The position numbers and the translations under genes were made by a program. A stretch of DNA of 64,000 nt, from assembly GCA_023375785.1 (NCBI GenBank), contig SZWC01000031.1, positions 762,565-826,564 on the forward strand, written 5' to 3'. The DNA is from Penium margaritaceum. Taxonomy: Eukaryota > Streptophyta > Zygnematophyceae > Desmidiales > Peniaceae. Below, piece after piece: positions 11,297-21,443 of the stretch (position 1 is its first letter; each line of letters opens with the position of its first letter). Below the pieces are notes generated by a model, which was given only the letters and a program-made list of their open reading frames with translations, searched no databases and had not been told where the DNA came from.

Positions 11297-11942
11297 TTTG
11301 AGCCTTGGTGATACTCAGCGCTGCCCTTGGACAGCGGCGCTACCCCTGCTTCTGCTGCTGCTTCTGCCAGAAATCTGTCTGACAGAAATTGACAGTAGAT
11401 GCCAGCAGGCTGGAAATTTGGATCAATAGAGCCCACCACTGGAACATTCAGCTCAAAAACTTTCACATCTACCTATAAAACAGGGTCATCAACAGGGGAT
11501 TTTAAAAGATATGCCTTCTTGAATATAGGGTATGCTTCTGCTCCTACTCCAACTCAGACTAGCCAGCTTGTAAACGGCGTTTCTCCCAAACGAATCAATG
11601 GAATGCAAATAGTTTTGCACCAATGGAAAGCGGAGGAAAAATACTACAATTCGCATGTGCCACTTTTTAAATTTGACAAAGAAACAAGAGAGTTATGGTC
11701 ATCACAAGGCGACAGTCTTACTCATAGAGAAGAGTGTAGCCCTGGCCGACCTCATTTTGAGCATAACTCTCGATCCGACTGTTGGGTCTTTGCGATCCTT
11801 GGTTCATTAGAAAGCTTGTCTTTTGAACTTGAAGATAAAGTGGTTGATTGTTAAATCTGGTGAAGGTTTCTTCCCAACCCGTCACTCTCAAAGTGATGGT
11901 CTGTGCTGGCTGAAAGTGGCAGAACTTCGCTCTGATAGCAAA
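11297..11942 (-). promoter_or_regulatory. A3 5' leader and degenerate primer-binding site
   Basis: About 645 bp between gag and the 5' LTR, the untranslated leader of family A RNA. Its LTR-proximal end (CTTCGCTCTGATAGCAAA) is a mutated complement of the tRNA-iMet PBS TTTGGTATCAGAGC. The 11870-11905 stretch is the conserved stem-loop, here with one mispair (CCATCACT / AGTGACGG on the sense strand). Long leaders of this kind usually carry packaging and dimerisation signals. Confidence 0.7.
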
Positions 11943-12680
11943 TGTTGGATCTGGAGGAGAGAGGGAGCCTTGGAGCAGCAAGCATGTGTGATTATAAGGG
12001 CATCACTTGTGCTGAACAATGGTTGTTTAATGACTCAAAATGATGGAGTACATATAGAGCTAGAGCTTGGGTAAGTCAGCCCTCTCACAAGCCACACCAC
12101 TTAGCCATGGAGGCTAAGGCTCACACACTAGTGTCCATAATCTCACACAAGGGGGGAAATCAGCCTAGCAATCAGGCTGACCACTCACACACGACCTAGA
12201 GAGCTAAAGAATGCTCTCATGGCATACTCCTAGTGGTCACATAACCCACAATCCCATGGAGAATCGCCATGTGTCCATGGCTAGCACACAAGGATCTCAC
12301 CTCACCTAAAAATAAAGGAAAGGTACCTTTATCCTAGTCAGTACACTCTTACAAGGCAATCCTAAGACCAAGGACCTTTTTGGATATTTCTCCCATCTGG
12401 TCTTGACCCTGGACCTCTTGCCTTTTTCTTTTCTCAGGCTAAGGCATGGAGCCATCGCCCATGGTCACCCGGATATCCGCGGTCGATGATCCCACAAACT
12501 ACGAAGATTCATATCTCACAATCCCACTGTTGGATCGGCCTCAAACTTGGACCATAGATATTTTGCCACCTGATCTTTCGAATGGGGAAGCTAGATTGAC
12601 GATCGGAGTAGGCATCTGGTACTTTCCGGGAACTTACTCCTGTGGACCTGAAACTGAGCCAGATGGCTCCTTTTTCAACA
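11943..12680 (-). repeat. 5' LTR of A3
   Basis: 738 bp, TGTTGGATCTGGAGG to CTTTTTCAACA, abutting the PBS complement on the left and the TTCTG duplication on the right. Confidence 0.9.
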
Positions 12681-13707
12681 TTCTGCGACATGTCAGACTT
12701 CGCCATGAAGAGGCGGTCGCGTACCTCCTTGGCCACGTTCATGTTGCCAAAATGGTGGACGCTTTTCTGATTCTGTTGCAACTGCTACTGCTACTGACGT
12801 TGTTGTGACTACTACTGCTGTTGCTGTGGAGATTGCTCCTTTTGCTGCTGTTGTTGCTGCTCCTTCAGGTCCCTCTTGAACTTGAAGCACTCTTTCTTGT
12901 ACTGTCCCTCTTTCTGGTCATAGTGGCACTTGCCCTTGTTCTTGCCTCTCTGCTGCCCGGACTGCTGCTGCTGCTGGTTGCGTTTGCCCTTCGCCATGAA
13001 AGGTGCTTCACTACTGCTGCTGCCGCCATTCCGCTTTGCGGCATTGTGACGCAGTTCGACCTACACCAGGTATGTGTGAATGAAGTCCAGGTCGAGAGTC
13101 GGCTGGCAGTCCAACGTCTCTCGCACTCTGTCATAGCTCGTTGGGAGTCCCCTAAGCAAGAGAAGGACGAAACGCGTGTCTTCCACAGGGTTGCCGGCCG
13201 CTTTCAGCTGCTTTGCCAGCTCCTTTGCCCTGTCCAACTACGCCTCCATCCCTTCGCCACCCTGCATTTTCAACGCCATCATCTTCTCCTCCAAAAGCAT
13301 GAGGAATGCAGGATCCTTGCTCTCATACTTCTTGCACAACGTGTCCCACCCCTCTTTTGCAGTAGCCTTGTCACTCACGTACTGAAGATGCGGGTTGGAC
13401 ATGGTGTTGACAAGCAGCCAGTACGCCCGCCTGTCCTTCTTCTTCCACTCCTCATAGGCCGCCGCTACAGTTGTAGATGAACTTGAATATGCTACACCTT
13501 TCTGCGGCGTCTTCCCCGCCACCACCTCTACTGTGGTGATGCCTTTTGCGTGTGGAGACGGAGCACGCTCGTCGCCGCTCTCCACCTCCCTCAAGCCCCT
13601 CTTCTCCAAAAGGAGGCGGGTACGGATCTTCCAAAACGTGAAGTGGGCGCGTCCTTCCAGCCTCTCTAAGGAGGCTGGGATGCTGTTACCACGCCTACTG
13701 CTGCCAT
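12681..13707 (-). pseudogene. A2 gag with CCHC knuckle and poly-Q tail
   Basis: Starts at an ATG at 13707; open for much of 13238-13707 (ERLEGRAHFTFWKIRTRLLLE, YEEWKKKDRRAYWLLVNTMSNPHLQYV, KYESKDPAFLMLLEEKMMALKMQGGEGMEA). After frame changes it reaches the nucleocapsid knuckle, read as CHYDQKEGQYKKEC: the second Cys is Asp and the His is Gln, so zinc could not be held. Then KRDLKEQQQQQQKEQ and a long Gln-rich stretch (12770-12860) lead to HFGNMNVAKEVRDRLFMAKSDMSQ at the A3 insertion site. Confidence 0.85.
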
Positions 13708-14355
13708 TTTGAGCCTTGGTGATGCTCAATGCTGCCCTTGAGTGGCGGCGCTACCCTTGCTTCTGCTGCTGCTTCTGCCAGAAATCTGTCTGACAGAAAA
13801 TGGATAATAGAGGCCAGCAAACTTGGAATTTTGAAAAACTAAGCCCACCACTGGAACATGCAGCTCAAAATCTTTCAGATCGACCCATAAAACAGGGTCA
13901 TCAATAGGGGATTTTCAGAGATATGCCCTTTTGAAAACAGGGTATGCTTCTGCTCCTACTCCAGCTCACACCAGCCAGCTTGTAAATGTCGTTTCTCCCA
14001 AACCTACTGATGGAATGCAAATATTTTTGTACCAATGGAAAGCTTAGGAAACATACTTTAATTTATATGTGCTACGCTTTAAATTTGACAAAACAAATGA
14101 GTGAGTTATAGGTATCACAAGGCGACAGTCTTACTTAGAGAGAAGAGTGTAGCCCTGGCCGACCTCGTTTTGAGTATAACTCTCAATCCGACTGTTGGCT
14201 CTTCGCAATTATGGGCTCGTTGGAAAGCTTCTCTATTGAACTTGAAGATCAAGTGGTTGATGGTGAATTTTGCTGAAATTTTGCGACATACCCGTCACTC
14301 TCAAAGAGACGGCCTGTACTGGCTGAAAGTGGCAGAACTTGGCTTTGATACCAAG
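13708..14355 (-). promoter_or_regulatory. A2 5' leader and primer-binding site remnant
   Basis: Same leader as in A3, ending in CTTGGCTTTGATACCAAG, the complement of a PBS with one change. The post-PBS stem-loop (14284-14310) has one mispair. Confidence 0.7.
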
Positions 14356-15009
14356 TATTGGATCTGGAGGATAGAGGGAGCCTTGGAGCAGGAAGCATGT
14401 GGAACTGGAAGGGCATCACTTGCCACACCACTTAGCCATGGAGGCTAAGGCTGACATTCTAGTCCATAAAGTCATACAAGGGAGGAAATCAGCCTAGCAA
14501 TCAGGCTGACCACTCACACACGACCTAGAGAGGTAGAAAATGCTCTCATGTCACACTCCTAGTGGTTACATAACGCACAATCCCATGGAGAATCGCCATG
14601 TGTCCATGGCTAGTACACAAGGATCTCACCTCACCTAAAGAGTAACGAGAGGTACCTTTTTCCTAGTCAGCACACTTTGACAAGGCAACCCAAGAATCTA
14701 GGACCTTTTTAGATATTTCTCCCATCAGTTCTTGACCTTGGACCTCTTTTTTTTTCCTTTTCTCAGGCTAAGGCATGGAGCCATCGCCCATGGTCACCCG
14801 GATATCGGCGGTCGATGACCCCGAAAACATCGAAAATTCATATCTCCTAATCTGACTATCGGATCGGCCTCAAACTTGGACCGTAGATATTTTGCCACCT
14901 GATCTTTCCACTATAGAAGTCGGATCGAGGATTGGAGCAGGCATCTGGTACTTTCCTGGAACTTGCTCCTATGGACCTGAAACTGAGCCGGATGGCTCTT
15001 TTTCTAATA
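14356..15009 (-). repeat. 5' LTR of A2, internally deleted
   Basis: Starts TATTGGATCTGGAGG (TG changed to TA) and ends TTTTCTAATA before AATCT. It is about 80 bp shorter than other A LTRs: after CATCACTTG (about 14420) it jumps to CCACACCACTTAGCC, losing the segment with the CTCTATATGTA TATA-like box, so its promoter is probably dead. Confidence 0.85.
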
Positions 15010-15014
15010 AATCT
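15010..15014. other. A2 target-site duplication, right copy (AATCT)
   Basis: Identical to 3190-3194; A1 RT resumes at 15015 with TGAAGTCCTCAACTGC. Confidence 0.9.
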
Positions 15015-15485
15015 TGAAGTCCTCAACTGCAGCATAAGAAAAGAGCGTGCACACAGAGGCAAACTTAGAAAAGGATTAAAGGTTTCCGTTTAGTCGATAC
15101 CTTCTTCCTGCGAGTAGCCCTTTGCGACCAGCCTCGCCTTGTAATTTTCAAAGTTACCATGTGTGTCCCTCTTTTTTGAAACATCCAATTGCACTTGATT
15201 TCCTTGCGTCCAAGTGGATGCTCAGTCAGCTTCCACGTACCCTTGTCGTGCTTTGATTGTATCTTGCGTTGTACACCTTGCGTCCATTATGCTGCACCTG
15301 GTATAGCCATGGCCTCCTTCGACGACATCGGCTCATCTGAGTCTGCTGCAATTGCGACGTTCATCTGGTCTGGTTTTTGGAGTATCCAAAAATACCCGTG
15401 CTCACCAGGCTTGTAGTACACCCTAAGAGGGTATCTTTGACTTGGTCGCTGAGCATTAACAGGCGGCTGGTGCAGTGCTACTTTA
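15015..15485 (-). pseudogene. A1 RT N-terminus and integrase-RT linker
   Basis: Complement continues the RT broken at 3189: the LSYAAAEDFE-equivalent near 15030, the QEEGID region near 15105, and the KCKWVF-equivalent near 15190, all with stops. Beyond it lies the linker with RYPLRV..KPGEHGYF-type residues (15400-15450). At about 15486 it fuses to gag knuckle sequence, so protease and integrase are deleted from A1. Confidence 0.75.
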
Positions 15486-16293
15486 CTCCTTCTTGTAGTG
15501 TCTCTCTTTCTCGCAATAATGGCACTTGCCTTTCTTTTTGCTTCTCTCCTATCCAGACTGGGAGTGCTGTTGGTTGTGTGATCATATGGCCATCAAAGAT
15601 GCTTCATTGCTATTGCCGCCATTGCGGTTTACTACATTGCGACACAGGTCCACGTGCATTAGGTGCGTGTAGATGAAGTCCAGGTCACGACTTCGATGGC
15701 ACTCCAACATCTTTCGTATCGTGTCGTAGTTCGCTAGGAGACCCTTCAACAAGAGGAGGATGAAACCCGTCTCTTCCATAGGGTTTTCGGCCACTTTGAG
15801 CTGCTTTGCCAGCTCGTTTGCCCTGTCCAAGTATTCATCCATCCTTTCACCACCCTACACTTTCAACGTCATCATCTTCTCCTAAAAAAGCATGAGGAAT
15901 ACATGATCCTTACTCTCATACTTCTTGCACAACGTGTCCCACACATCTTTTGCAGTAGCCTTATCACTCACGTACAGGAGATGCATGTTGGAGATGGTGT
16001 TGATAAGCAACCTGTAGGCCTGCCTGTCCTTTTTCCACTCCTCATATCCCCCTGCTGCAGTTGTACATGAACTTGCATCTACGGTACCTTTCTGCGGCGT
16101 CTTTCCTGCCTCCACCTGCGCGGCGATCATGCCTTTTGCCTGTGGAGGCGGAGCACTTGTCGCTCCTCGCCACCTTCCACAACCCCCTCTCCTCCGAAAG
16201 GATACGGGTACGGATATTCCAAAACGTGAAGTTGGTGCGCTTCTCAAGCCTCTCCAACGGCTAGGCTACTGTTACCACGCTTGCTGCTGCCAT
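15486..16293 (-). pseudogene. A1 gag
   Basis: Minus-strand gag from an ATG at 16293 to the knuckle region near 15500 (CHYCEKER-type with stops). Recognisable parts are FTFWNIRTRILSEERGLWKV (16160-16230), YEEWKKDRQAYRLLINTISNMHLLYVSDKATAKDVWDTLCKKYESKDHVFLM, then a second frame with YLDRANELAKQLKVAENPMEETGFILLLLKG. At least two frameshifts. Confidence 0.8.
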
Positions 16294-16845
16294 TTTGAGC
16301 TTTGGTGATGCTCAACGCTGCTCTTGAGTGCCGGCGCTACCCCTGTTTCTGCTGCTACTTCTATTTTTTTGTCTGACTTAAAAAATCTATCTAATAAAAA
16401 AGGAATATAGAGGCCACTAGACTCGGAATTTGGAAAACCACAGCTCACCAATGGAAAAGTCAGCACAAAACCTTTCAGATATGGCTTTTTGAAAACAGGA
16501 TATGCTTTGGCTCCTACTCCAACTCAGACTAGCCAGCTTGTAAACGGCGTTTCTCCCAAACGTATTGATGGAAAGTAAATATTTTTACATTTATATAAAG
16601 CTAAGAGAAAGAAATGTGCTACTTTTTACACTTGAGAAAGAAATGAGAGAGTTATGGTCATGACAAGTCTCACTCAGAGAGAAGAGTGTAGTCCTTGCCG
16701 ACCTTGTTTTGTGCATAACTCTTAATCCAACCGTTGGATCTTCGTGATTTGGGGTTTGTTAGGAAGCTTGTCTATCGATATTGAAGGTCTAGTGGCCGAT
16801 TCTCAAATCTGGCTGAATGTCGTAGAACCTGGCTCTGATACCAAG
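16294..16845 (-). promoter_or_regulatory. A1 5' leader and primer-binding site
   Basis: Leader ends in CTGGCTCTGATACCAAG, a good complement of the iMet PBS. The leader is shorter than in A2/A3, and the conserved post-PBS stem-loop is not intact here (only GGCTGAATGTCGTAGAACC is found where it should lie). Confidence 0.7.
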
Positions 16846-17573
16846 TGTTAGAACTGCAAGAGAGAGGGAGCCTTGGAGCAACAAACATGTGGGATTGAAA
16901 GGGCATTACTTGTACTAAAGAATGGTTGTTGAAAAACTCAAAATGATAGAGTACATTTAGAGCTAGAACTTGGGCAAGTCAGCCCTCTCACAAGACACAC
17001 CACTTAGCCATGGAGGCTAAGGCTCACATACTAGAGTCCATAATCTCACATAAGAAAGGAAATTAGCCTAGCAGGCTGACCACTCATACACGACCTAGGG
17101 AGTTGGAAATGCTCTCATAATACACTCCTCATGGTCACACAACCCACAATCCCAGGGAGAATCGCCATGTATCCATGGGTAGCACACAAGGATCTCACGT
17201 CACCTAAAAAGTAAGGAGGTACCTTTTTCCTAGTCTGCAGACTCCGACAAGGCAATCAAAGAATCTAGGACCTTTTTGGATATTTCTTCCATCGGGTCTT
17301 GATCCTGGACCTCTTGCCTTTTTCTTTTCACAAGCTAAGGCATGGAGCTATCGCCCATGGACACCCAGATACCTGCGGTCGATGACCCTAGAAACTTTGA
17401 AAATTCATATCCCCTAATCATACTGTTGGATCGGCCTGAAACTTGGACTGTAGACAATTGTTCTGCTAATCTTTCCAATGGTGAACATCGATTGATGATC
17501 GGAGTAGGCATCTGGTAGTTTCCTGGAACTTGCTTGTGTGGACGTGAAGTTAAGCCGGATGGCCTCTTTACCA
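16846..17573 (-). repeat. LTR shared by A1 (5' LTR) and the A4 inverted structure
   Basis: Starts TGTTAGAACTGCAAGAG next to the A1 PBS and ends CTCTTTACCA. Its TG end (high-coordinate side) is fused to plus-strand integrase sequence starting GCCATGTCC, not to flanking DNA. It therefore serves A1 as 5' LTR and A4 as the LTR joined to an inverted 3' half. Confidence 0.8.
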
Positions 17574-17578
17574 GCCAT

Positions 17579-19018
17579 GTCCTCATCTCCAGGGATGTTG
17601 CTTTCAACGAGAGCAACGTCATTGGCACCAACATTGATTTTGAGGAAGGAAGAGACCAAAGAACTGACTATACAATGGGAGTAGATATGCTTCCTGACCC
17701 AGTTTCTCCTGACCCTTTCTCTAGTGTGATAGTAGGAGAACCACTCCACTCTCCTACGTCTAATGCAGCAGATATAGCGCCCTCATCACTAGAAGCATAG
17801 GATTTTGAGATTCACCACATGGATCCTGAGACAGTATTCTTGAACAGTGACTTGGACGAGGAAATCTACATGGAGCAGCGGAGAGATTCATGATGGATGG
17901 TTAGGAGCACCTGGTTTGCAAGCTGCTGAAGTGGCTCTATGGCCTCAAACAAGCCTCGCCTGTTTGGAACCAGAAGTTACATGCAGCATTATAGTACATG
18001 GAGCTGGAGCGTAGCAACTGTGACTACACCGTCTGTGGCTGGCAACATGAGCATGAGATCCTCATGATCATTGTCAATGTGATTCATGTAGCATGTCTCC
18101 GTTGTAGGACTCAAGAAGGCCGTTCAAGAGGGCTTCAACATGTCTAATTTCCACCACGTATCATACTTCCTCGATATCTGAATGAAGCGTGACCGTAAAT
18201 CCCGCTCTCTCTTGCCGGACAGACCCGCTACATCAAGGATGATTTGCAGTGGTTCGGCATGGCAGACGCCAAATCCATTGGCACGCCGATGGAGACGCGA
18301 CGGTATCTCATGTGCTTCAATTGGAGAAGCGGATCCCGATAAGCGAAGAAGTTCCAACGCGCCGCTGGCAATCTAATGTACTTGATGGTAGCAACTAGGG
18401 TGGACCTCGTACACACTATGAGCGTTGTGAGCGCGGTAAGCCAACATATGGTAAATCCCGCACCAGAGTACTAGAAGGCAGTGCAGCGGATCTTGCGCTA
18501 CCTTGCTGGAACCATCAACATCCGCATCACCTATAACGGTAACGACAACAGCAGATTGGGCTTCAAACCCTAAGGACTGCAAGTCCATCTCTGGACATGT
18601 GTTTCTCATGAATGGTGGGGCCATTAGCAAGTGCAGCAAGCAGCAGGTGGTTGTGGCTACTTCAAGCACGCAAATTGAGTACGTCTCTCTCAGCTTTGGA
18701 GCCAAGGAAGCAGTTTAGCTTTAGTGTCTCATGGCTGAGATGAGTAGGAGTAACAAGTTCCAATTCCTCTACGTATCGAAAACCATAGTGCAATTGCAAT
18801 CGCCAAGAATCCGGAGCACCATGCATGCACCAAGTACATTGATATTGCATATCATTTCCTCAGGCACATGGTGTAGGAGGGTGCAATCAAGCTCGAGTTC
18901 ACTCCAACCAGCAAGCAGGTCGCTGATATCTGAACCAAACCAGTGACCTCTCAGAAGCCGCAGTTGTGCATGAAGGCATGTGGACTCAACCCATTATGAC
19001 TGTAGGAAAGTGGGAGAT
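17579..19018 (+). pseudogene. Inverted integrase C-terminus, RT and RNase H of A4
   Basis: Starts in the integrase at VLISRDVAFNESNVIGTN, continues into the linker (MLPDPVSPDPFSSVIVGEP), and at about 17800 jumps to RT (DFEIHHMDPETVFLNSDLDEEIYMEQ), losing the linker end and RT N-terminus. RT is heavily damaged: the YVDD box lies in IVNVIHVACL-like sequence near 18075. RNase H is recognisable (FLMNGGAISKCSKQQVVVATSSTQIEYVSLSFGAKEAV), and a PPT (GGAAAGTGGGAGAT) precedes the LTR at 19019. Confidence 0.8.
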
Positions 19019-19745
19019 TGTTGGAAAATAGGCCATCAGACTCAATTTAAGTTCTACAAGAGCAAGTTCTCGGAAACTACCAGATGCCCGCTGTGATCTT
19101 CTATTTGAGTTCACCATTGCTAAGATCAAGTGGCAAAATGTCTACGGTCTACACTTCAGACCAATGCAACGGTCATATTGGGATCTATAAATATTTCAAG
19201 TTTCCGGAGTCATAGACTGCCGATGTCTAGGTGATCATGGGTGATGGCTCCATGCCTTAGCCTGAGAAAAGAAAACGGCAATGGGTCTAGGGTCAAGACC
19301 TCATGACAGAAATATCCAAAAAGGTCCTAGATTCTTAAGTTGCATTTTCAGAGTATACTGACTAGGAAAAAGATATCTCCTTGCTTTATAAGAAAGGTGA
19401 GATCCTTGTGTGCTAGCCATGGATACATGGCGATTCTTCATGGGATTGTGGGTTATGTGACTACTAGAAGTGTGCTATGAGAGTATCTTCTAGCTCTTTA
19501 TGTCGTGTGTGAGTGGTTAGCCTGATTGCTATGCTGATTTCCTCTCTTGTGTGAGATTATGGACTCTAGTGTATGAGCCTTAGCCTCCATGGCTAAGTGG
19601 TGTGGCTTGTGAGAGGACTGACTTGTCCTAGCTCTAAAACTATATCTACTCCATCATTTTGAGTGATTCATTAATCATTATTCAGTACAAGTGATGCCCT
19701 TTTAGTCCCACATGTTTCCTGTTTCAAGGCTCTATCACTCCTCCA
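19019..19745 (+). repeat. Inverted LTR of A4
   Basis: Starts TGTTGGAAAATAGGCC after a PPT and ends near CACTCCTCCATT; the terminal GATCCAACA is lost. Its CA end meets minus-strand integrase through ATGGC (19746-19750), the complement of GCCAT at 17574-17578. Confidence 0.8.
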
Positions 19746-19750
19746 TTATG

Positions 19751-20530
19751 GCCAGTATCATTCTCGTAGAGGCGATAGGCCTTGCTTGGCACGTCATAGG
19801 TGATCATCAACATCTACACGCTTTTTGTGTCCCACTAAAAGCGATAGGCCTTGGGTACGTGTATATGCGCCAATTTGCCAAACGCACGAACATTGCCCTT
19901 GCTGGGCTTCTTGCCAAACCATGCCTTGTACGGCGTCATTTGCTCCAGCGCCTTGGTTGGACTACGGTTCTTGATGTAAACGGGAGTGCACACTGCTTCG
20001 GTCCAGAAGCCGTAAGTGAGGTGAGCTGCATGAAGCATGAAGCGCGCCTACTCAACGATGGTGCAGCTGGAATTTTTCTCCTATGCAAATCTGCTGGGCG
20101 CGTATGGCACGGTGCGTAGCGCCTTGATGCTAGCTGCTGCGAGGTAGTCCTAGAAGTCTTTACTTAGGTATTCGCCACCAGGGTCGCTGTACAACACCTT
20201 GATTTTCTTGCCTGTTACGTTCTCCACCCAAAACCCTAAACTCTAAACCCTAAATCTTGAACTCCTTGAACCTTTCAAAGCACTGGTCTTTGGAAGAAAG
20301 GAAGTATTCAACAGTGAAAGGGCTGAAATCATCCATGAAGGTGAAAAAGTACCTAGAGCCCCCAAAGCTCTGGGTCTTGATCGTGCCACATAAGTTTGTG
20401 AGGACCAGCTCCACTACCTCCTTCGCACACTCTCTTGATCCAGAGAATGCCTTGCGATGCTGCTTCTCCTCCAAACAGCCCCTACACAAATGGTTCTCAA
20501 AGTTGGAGATCGTGGGTGAGTCACACACCA
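19751..20530 (-). pseudogene. A4 integrase N-terminal two thirds
   Basis: Complement shows LVLTNLCGTIKTQSFGGSRYF (20390-20420; first catalytic Asp now Asn), DDFSPFTVEYFLSSKDQCFERFKEF, a degenerate second-Asp region near 20190, MLHAAHLTYGFWTEAVCT, and KNRSPTKALEQMTPYKAWFGKKPSKG ending at the inversion point. The core is interrupted at 20229-20254 by a telomere-like insert. Confidence 0.8.
20229..20254. repeat. Telomere-like micro-insertion (CCCTAAA type) in integrase
   Basis: Where other A copies read TCTCCACCATGGCCTTGAAC, this one reads TCTCCACC, then about 26 bases with two CCCTAAA units around one CTCTAAA unit, then CTTGAAC. This is the Arabidopsis-type telomeric repeat, complement strand. 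Confidence 0.85.
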
Positions 20531-21438
20531 TCTCCTTTATTTGAACTTACTACAAGGCGTGCATGCCGATGTGACCATAGTGCGCACGCCAGATTTTCCC
20601 ATCTATTGCCTGCACCACTGTTGCAAGACTCTGCTCACGTGGGATCTTCGTTGCCCCCAGTAGGCGATACATGTCACATTCCTTCATCGACATGGCCAAT
20701 TCCTCTCCCGTTTCCTTGTCAAGGATGTACCCATAGTCGTCATCAAAGACAACTCGCAATCCTGTGTTCGTGAGGCACATATGGAGAGAAGGTTGAACGT
20801 AACATCAGGTACATAGTTCAATGCTACATGGGGTTTCTAACCACATCTCCATAATTCTAATTCCCTCAGCATACACTACCGGATCATCATCCAAAACAAT
20901 AGGTCCGGGGGGGATTGAGAGTTGCTACGTAAACCACTCCTTGTGGTACGTCAGACTCTTGGTGCACCCCGAGTCCTCTTACCTCGCCAGGTCTACCTTC
21001 TCCTTCTGCGACCTGTCTGACTTTGCCATGAAGAGGCGGTCGCGTACCTCCTTAGCGACGTTCATGTTGCTAAAATGGCGCACGGCGGTCTGGTTTTGTT
21101 GCTACTGCTGACGCTATTCTGACTCGTGCTGCTGCCGCTATTGTGGTTGTTGTTCCTGCTATTGTGGAGGCTACTGCTTCTGCTGCTGTTGCAAGGACTG
21201 CTATTGCGGCTACTCCTTTTGGTCCGTCTTGAACTTGAAACCCTCGTTCTTGTAGTCCCCATCTTTGTAGCAGTATTGAGACTTGCCCTTATTCTTTGCC
21301 CTCTACTGCCCAGACTAATGCTGCTACTGGTTGCGTCAGCCCATGGTCATAAAAGCTGGTTGACTACTGCTGCCACCATTGTGCTTTGCTCCATTACGAC
21401 GCAATTCCACCTACACCAGCTACGTACTCATGAAGTCG
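20531..21438 (-). pseudogene. A4 protease, pre-integrase domain and gag tail
   Basis: Complement encodes TNTGLRVVFDDDYGYILDKETGEELAMSMKECDMYRLLGATKIPRE (20640-20780) and the ARYGHIGMHAL-type pre-integrase region, upstream of which the protease Asp region (near 20980) is degraded. From 21010 to 21330 is the gag tail: LFMAKSDRSQ, a Gln-rich stretch with many stops, and a degenerate CCHC knuckle (CYKDGDYKNEGFKFKTD, Cys lost). At 21439 gag is cut by the C LTR and resumes at 22235. Confidence 0.75.
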
Positions 21439-21443
21439 AGGTC
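21439..21443. other. C solo LTR target duplication (AGGTC; right copy ACGTC at 22230-22234)
   Basis: The flanking gag reads GAAGTCGAGGTC before and ACGTCGAGAGTT after the C LTR; other A copies read AGGTCGAGAG. This fits a 5-bp duplication with one later substitution. Confidence 0.7.

Larger units (their letters stand above)
7155..12680 (-). mobile_element. Family A element A3 with an inverted pol plus LTR block inside
   Basis: Flanked by TTCTG. Outer LTRs are both in minus orientation (7155-7852 and 11943-12680). Between them, from the 5' side: PBS, leader and gag in minus orientation (11942 down to 10843), then an LTR and integrase-RT-RNase H in the opposite orientation (7853-10842). The 3' part of gag, the protease and the integrase N-terminus are missing. 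So A3 integrated as one unit with a target duplication although its interior is partly inverted and it carries three LTRs. See the autointegration finding. Confidence 0.85.
3195..15009 (-). mobile_element. Family A element A2, inserted in A1 RT, with A3 nested inside
   Basis: Complete in outline with AATCT on both sides. On the minus strand: 5' LTR 14356-15009, leader 13708-14355, gag 12681-13707, protease-integrase-RT-RNase H 7154 down to 3930, 3' LTR 3195-3929. A3 (7155-12680) splits it between gag and protease and leaves TTCTG on both sides. Coding frames carry many stops. Confidence 0.9.
1556..17573 (-). mobile_element. Family A element A1 (outer copy, with A2 nested inside)
   Basis: Read on the minus strand: 5' LTR 16846-17573, leader 16294-16845, gag 15486-16293, RT start 15015-15485, then (after removing A2) RT and RNase H 2324-3189, and 3' LTR 1556-2323. 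The two RT halves join exactly at the AATCT site used by A2. A1 has lost protease and most of integrase: near 15486 the post-integrase linker runs directly into the gag zinc-knuckle region. No matching 5-bp duplication is found at its outer ends (TGAGT at 1551-1555), and its 5' LTR is shared with A4. Confidence 0.75.

Noticed and set aside
12446-12808. Recurring plus-strand frames starting MEPSPMVTRISAVDDP in A LTRs
   Set aside because: These run across the minus-strand LTR in many copies, with changing ends; they are LTR sequence, antisense to the element, with no sign of selection.
20229-20254. Telomeric tract as a true chromosome end or subtelomere
   Set aside because: Only about three units, flanked on both sides by integrase sequence.
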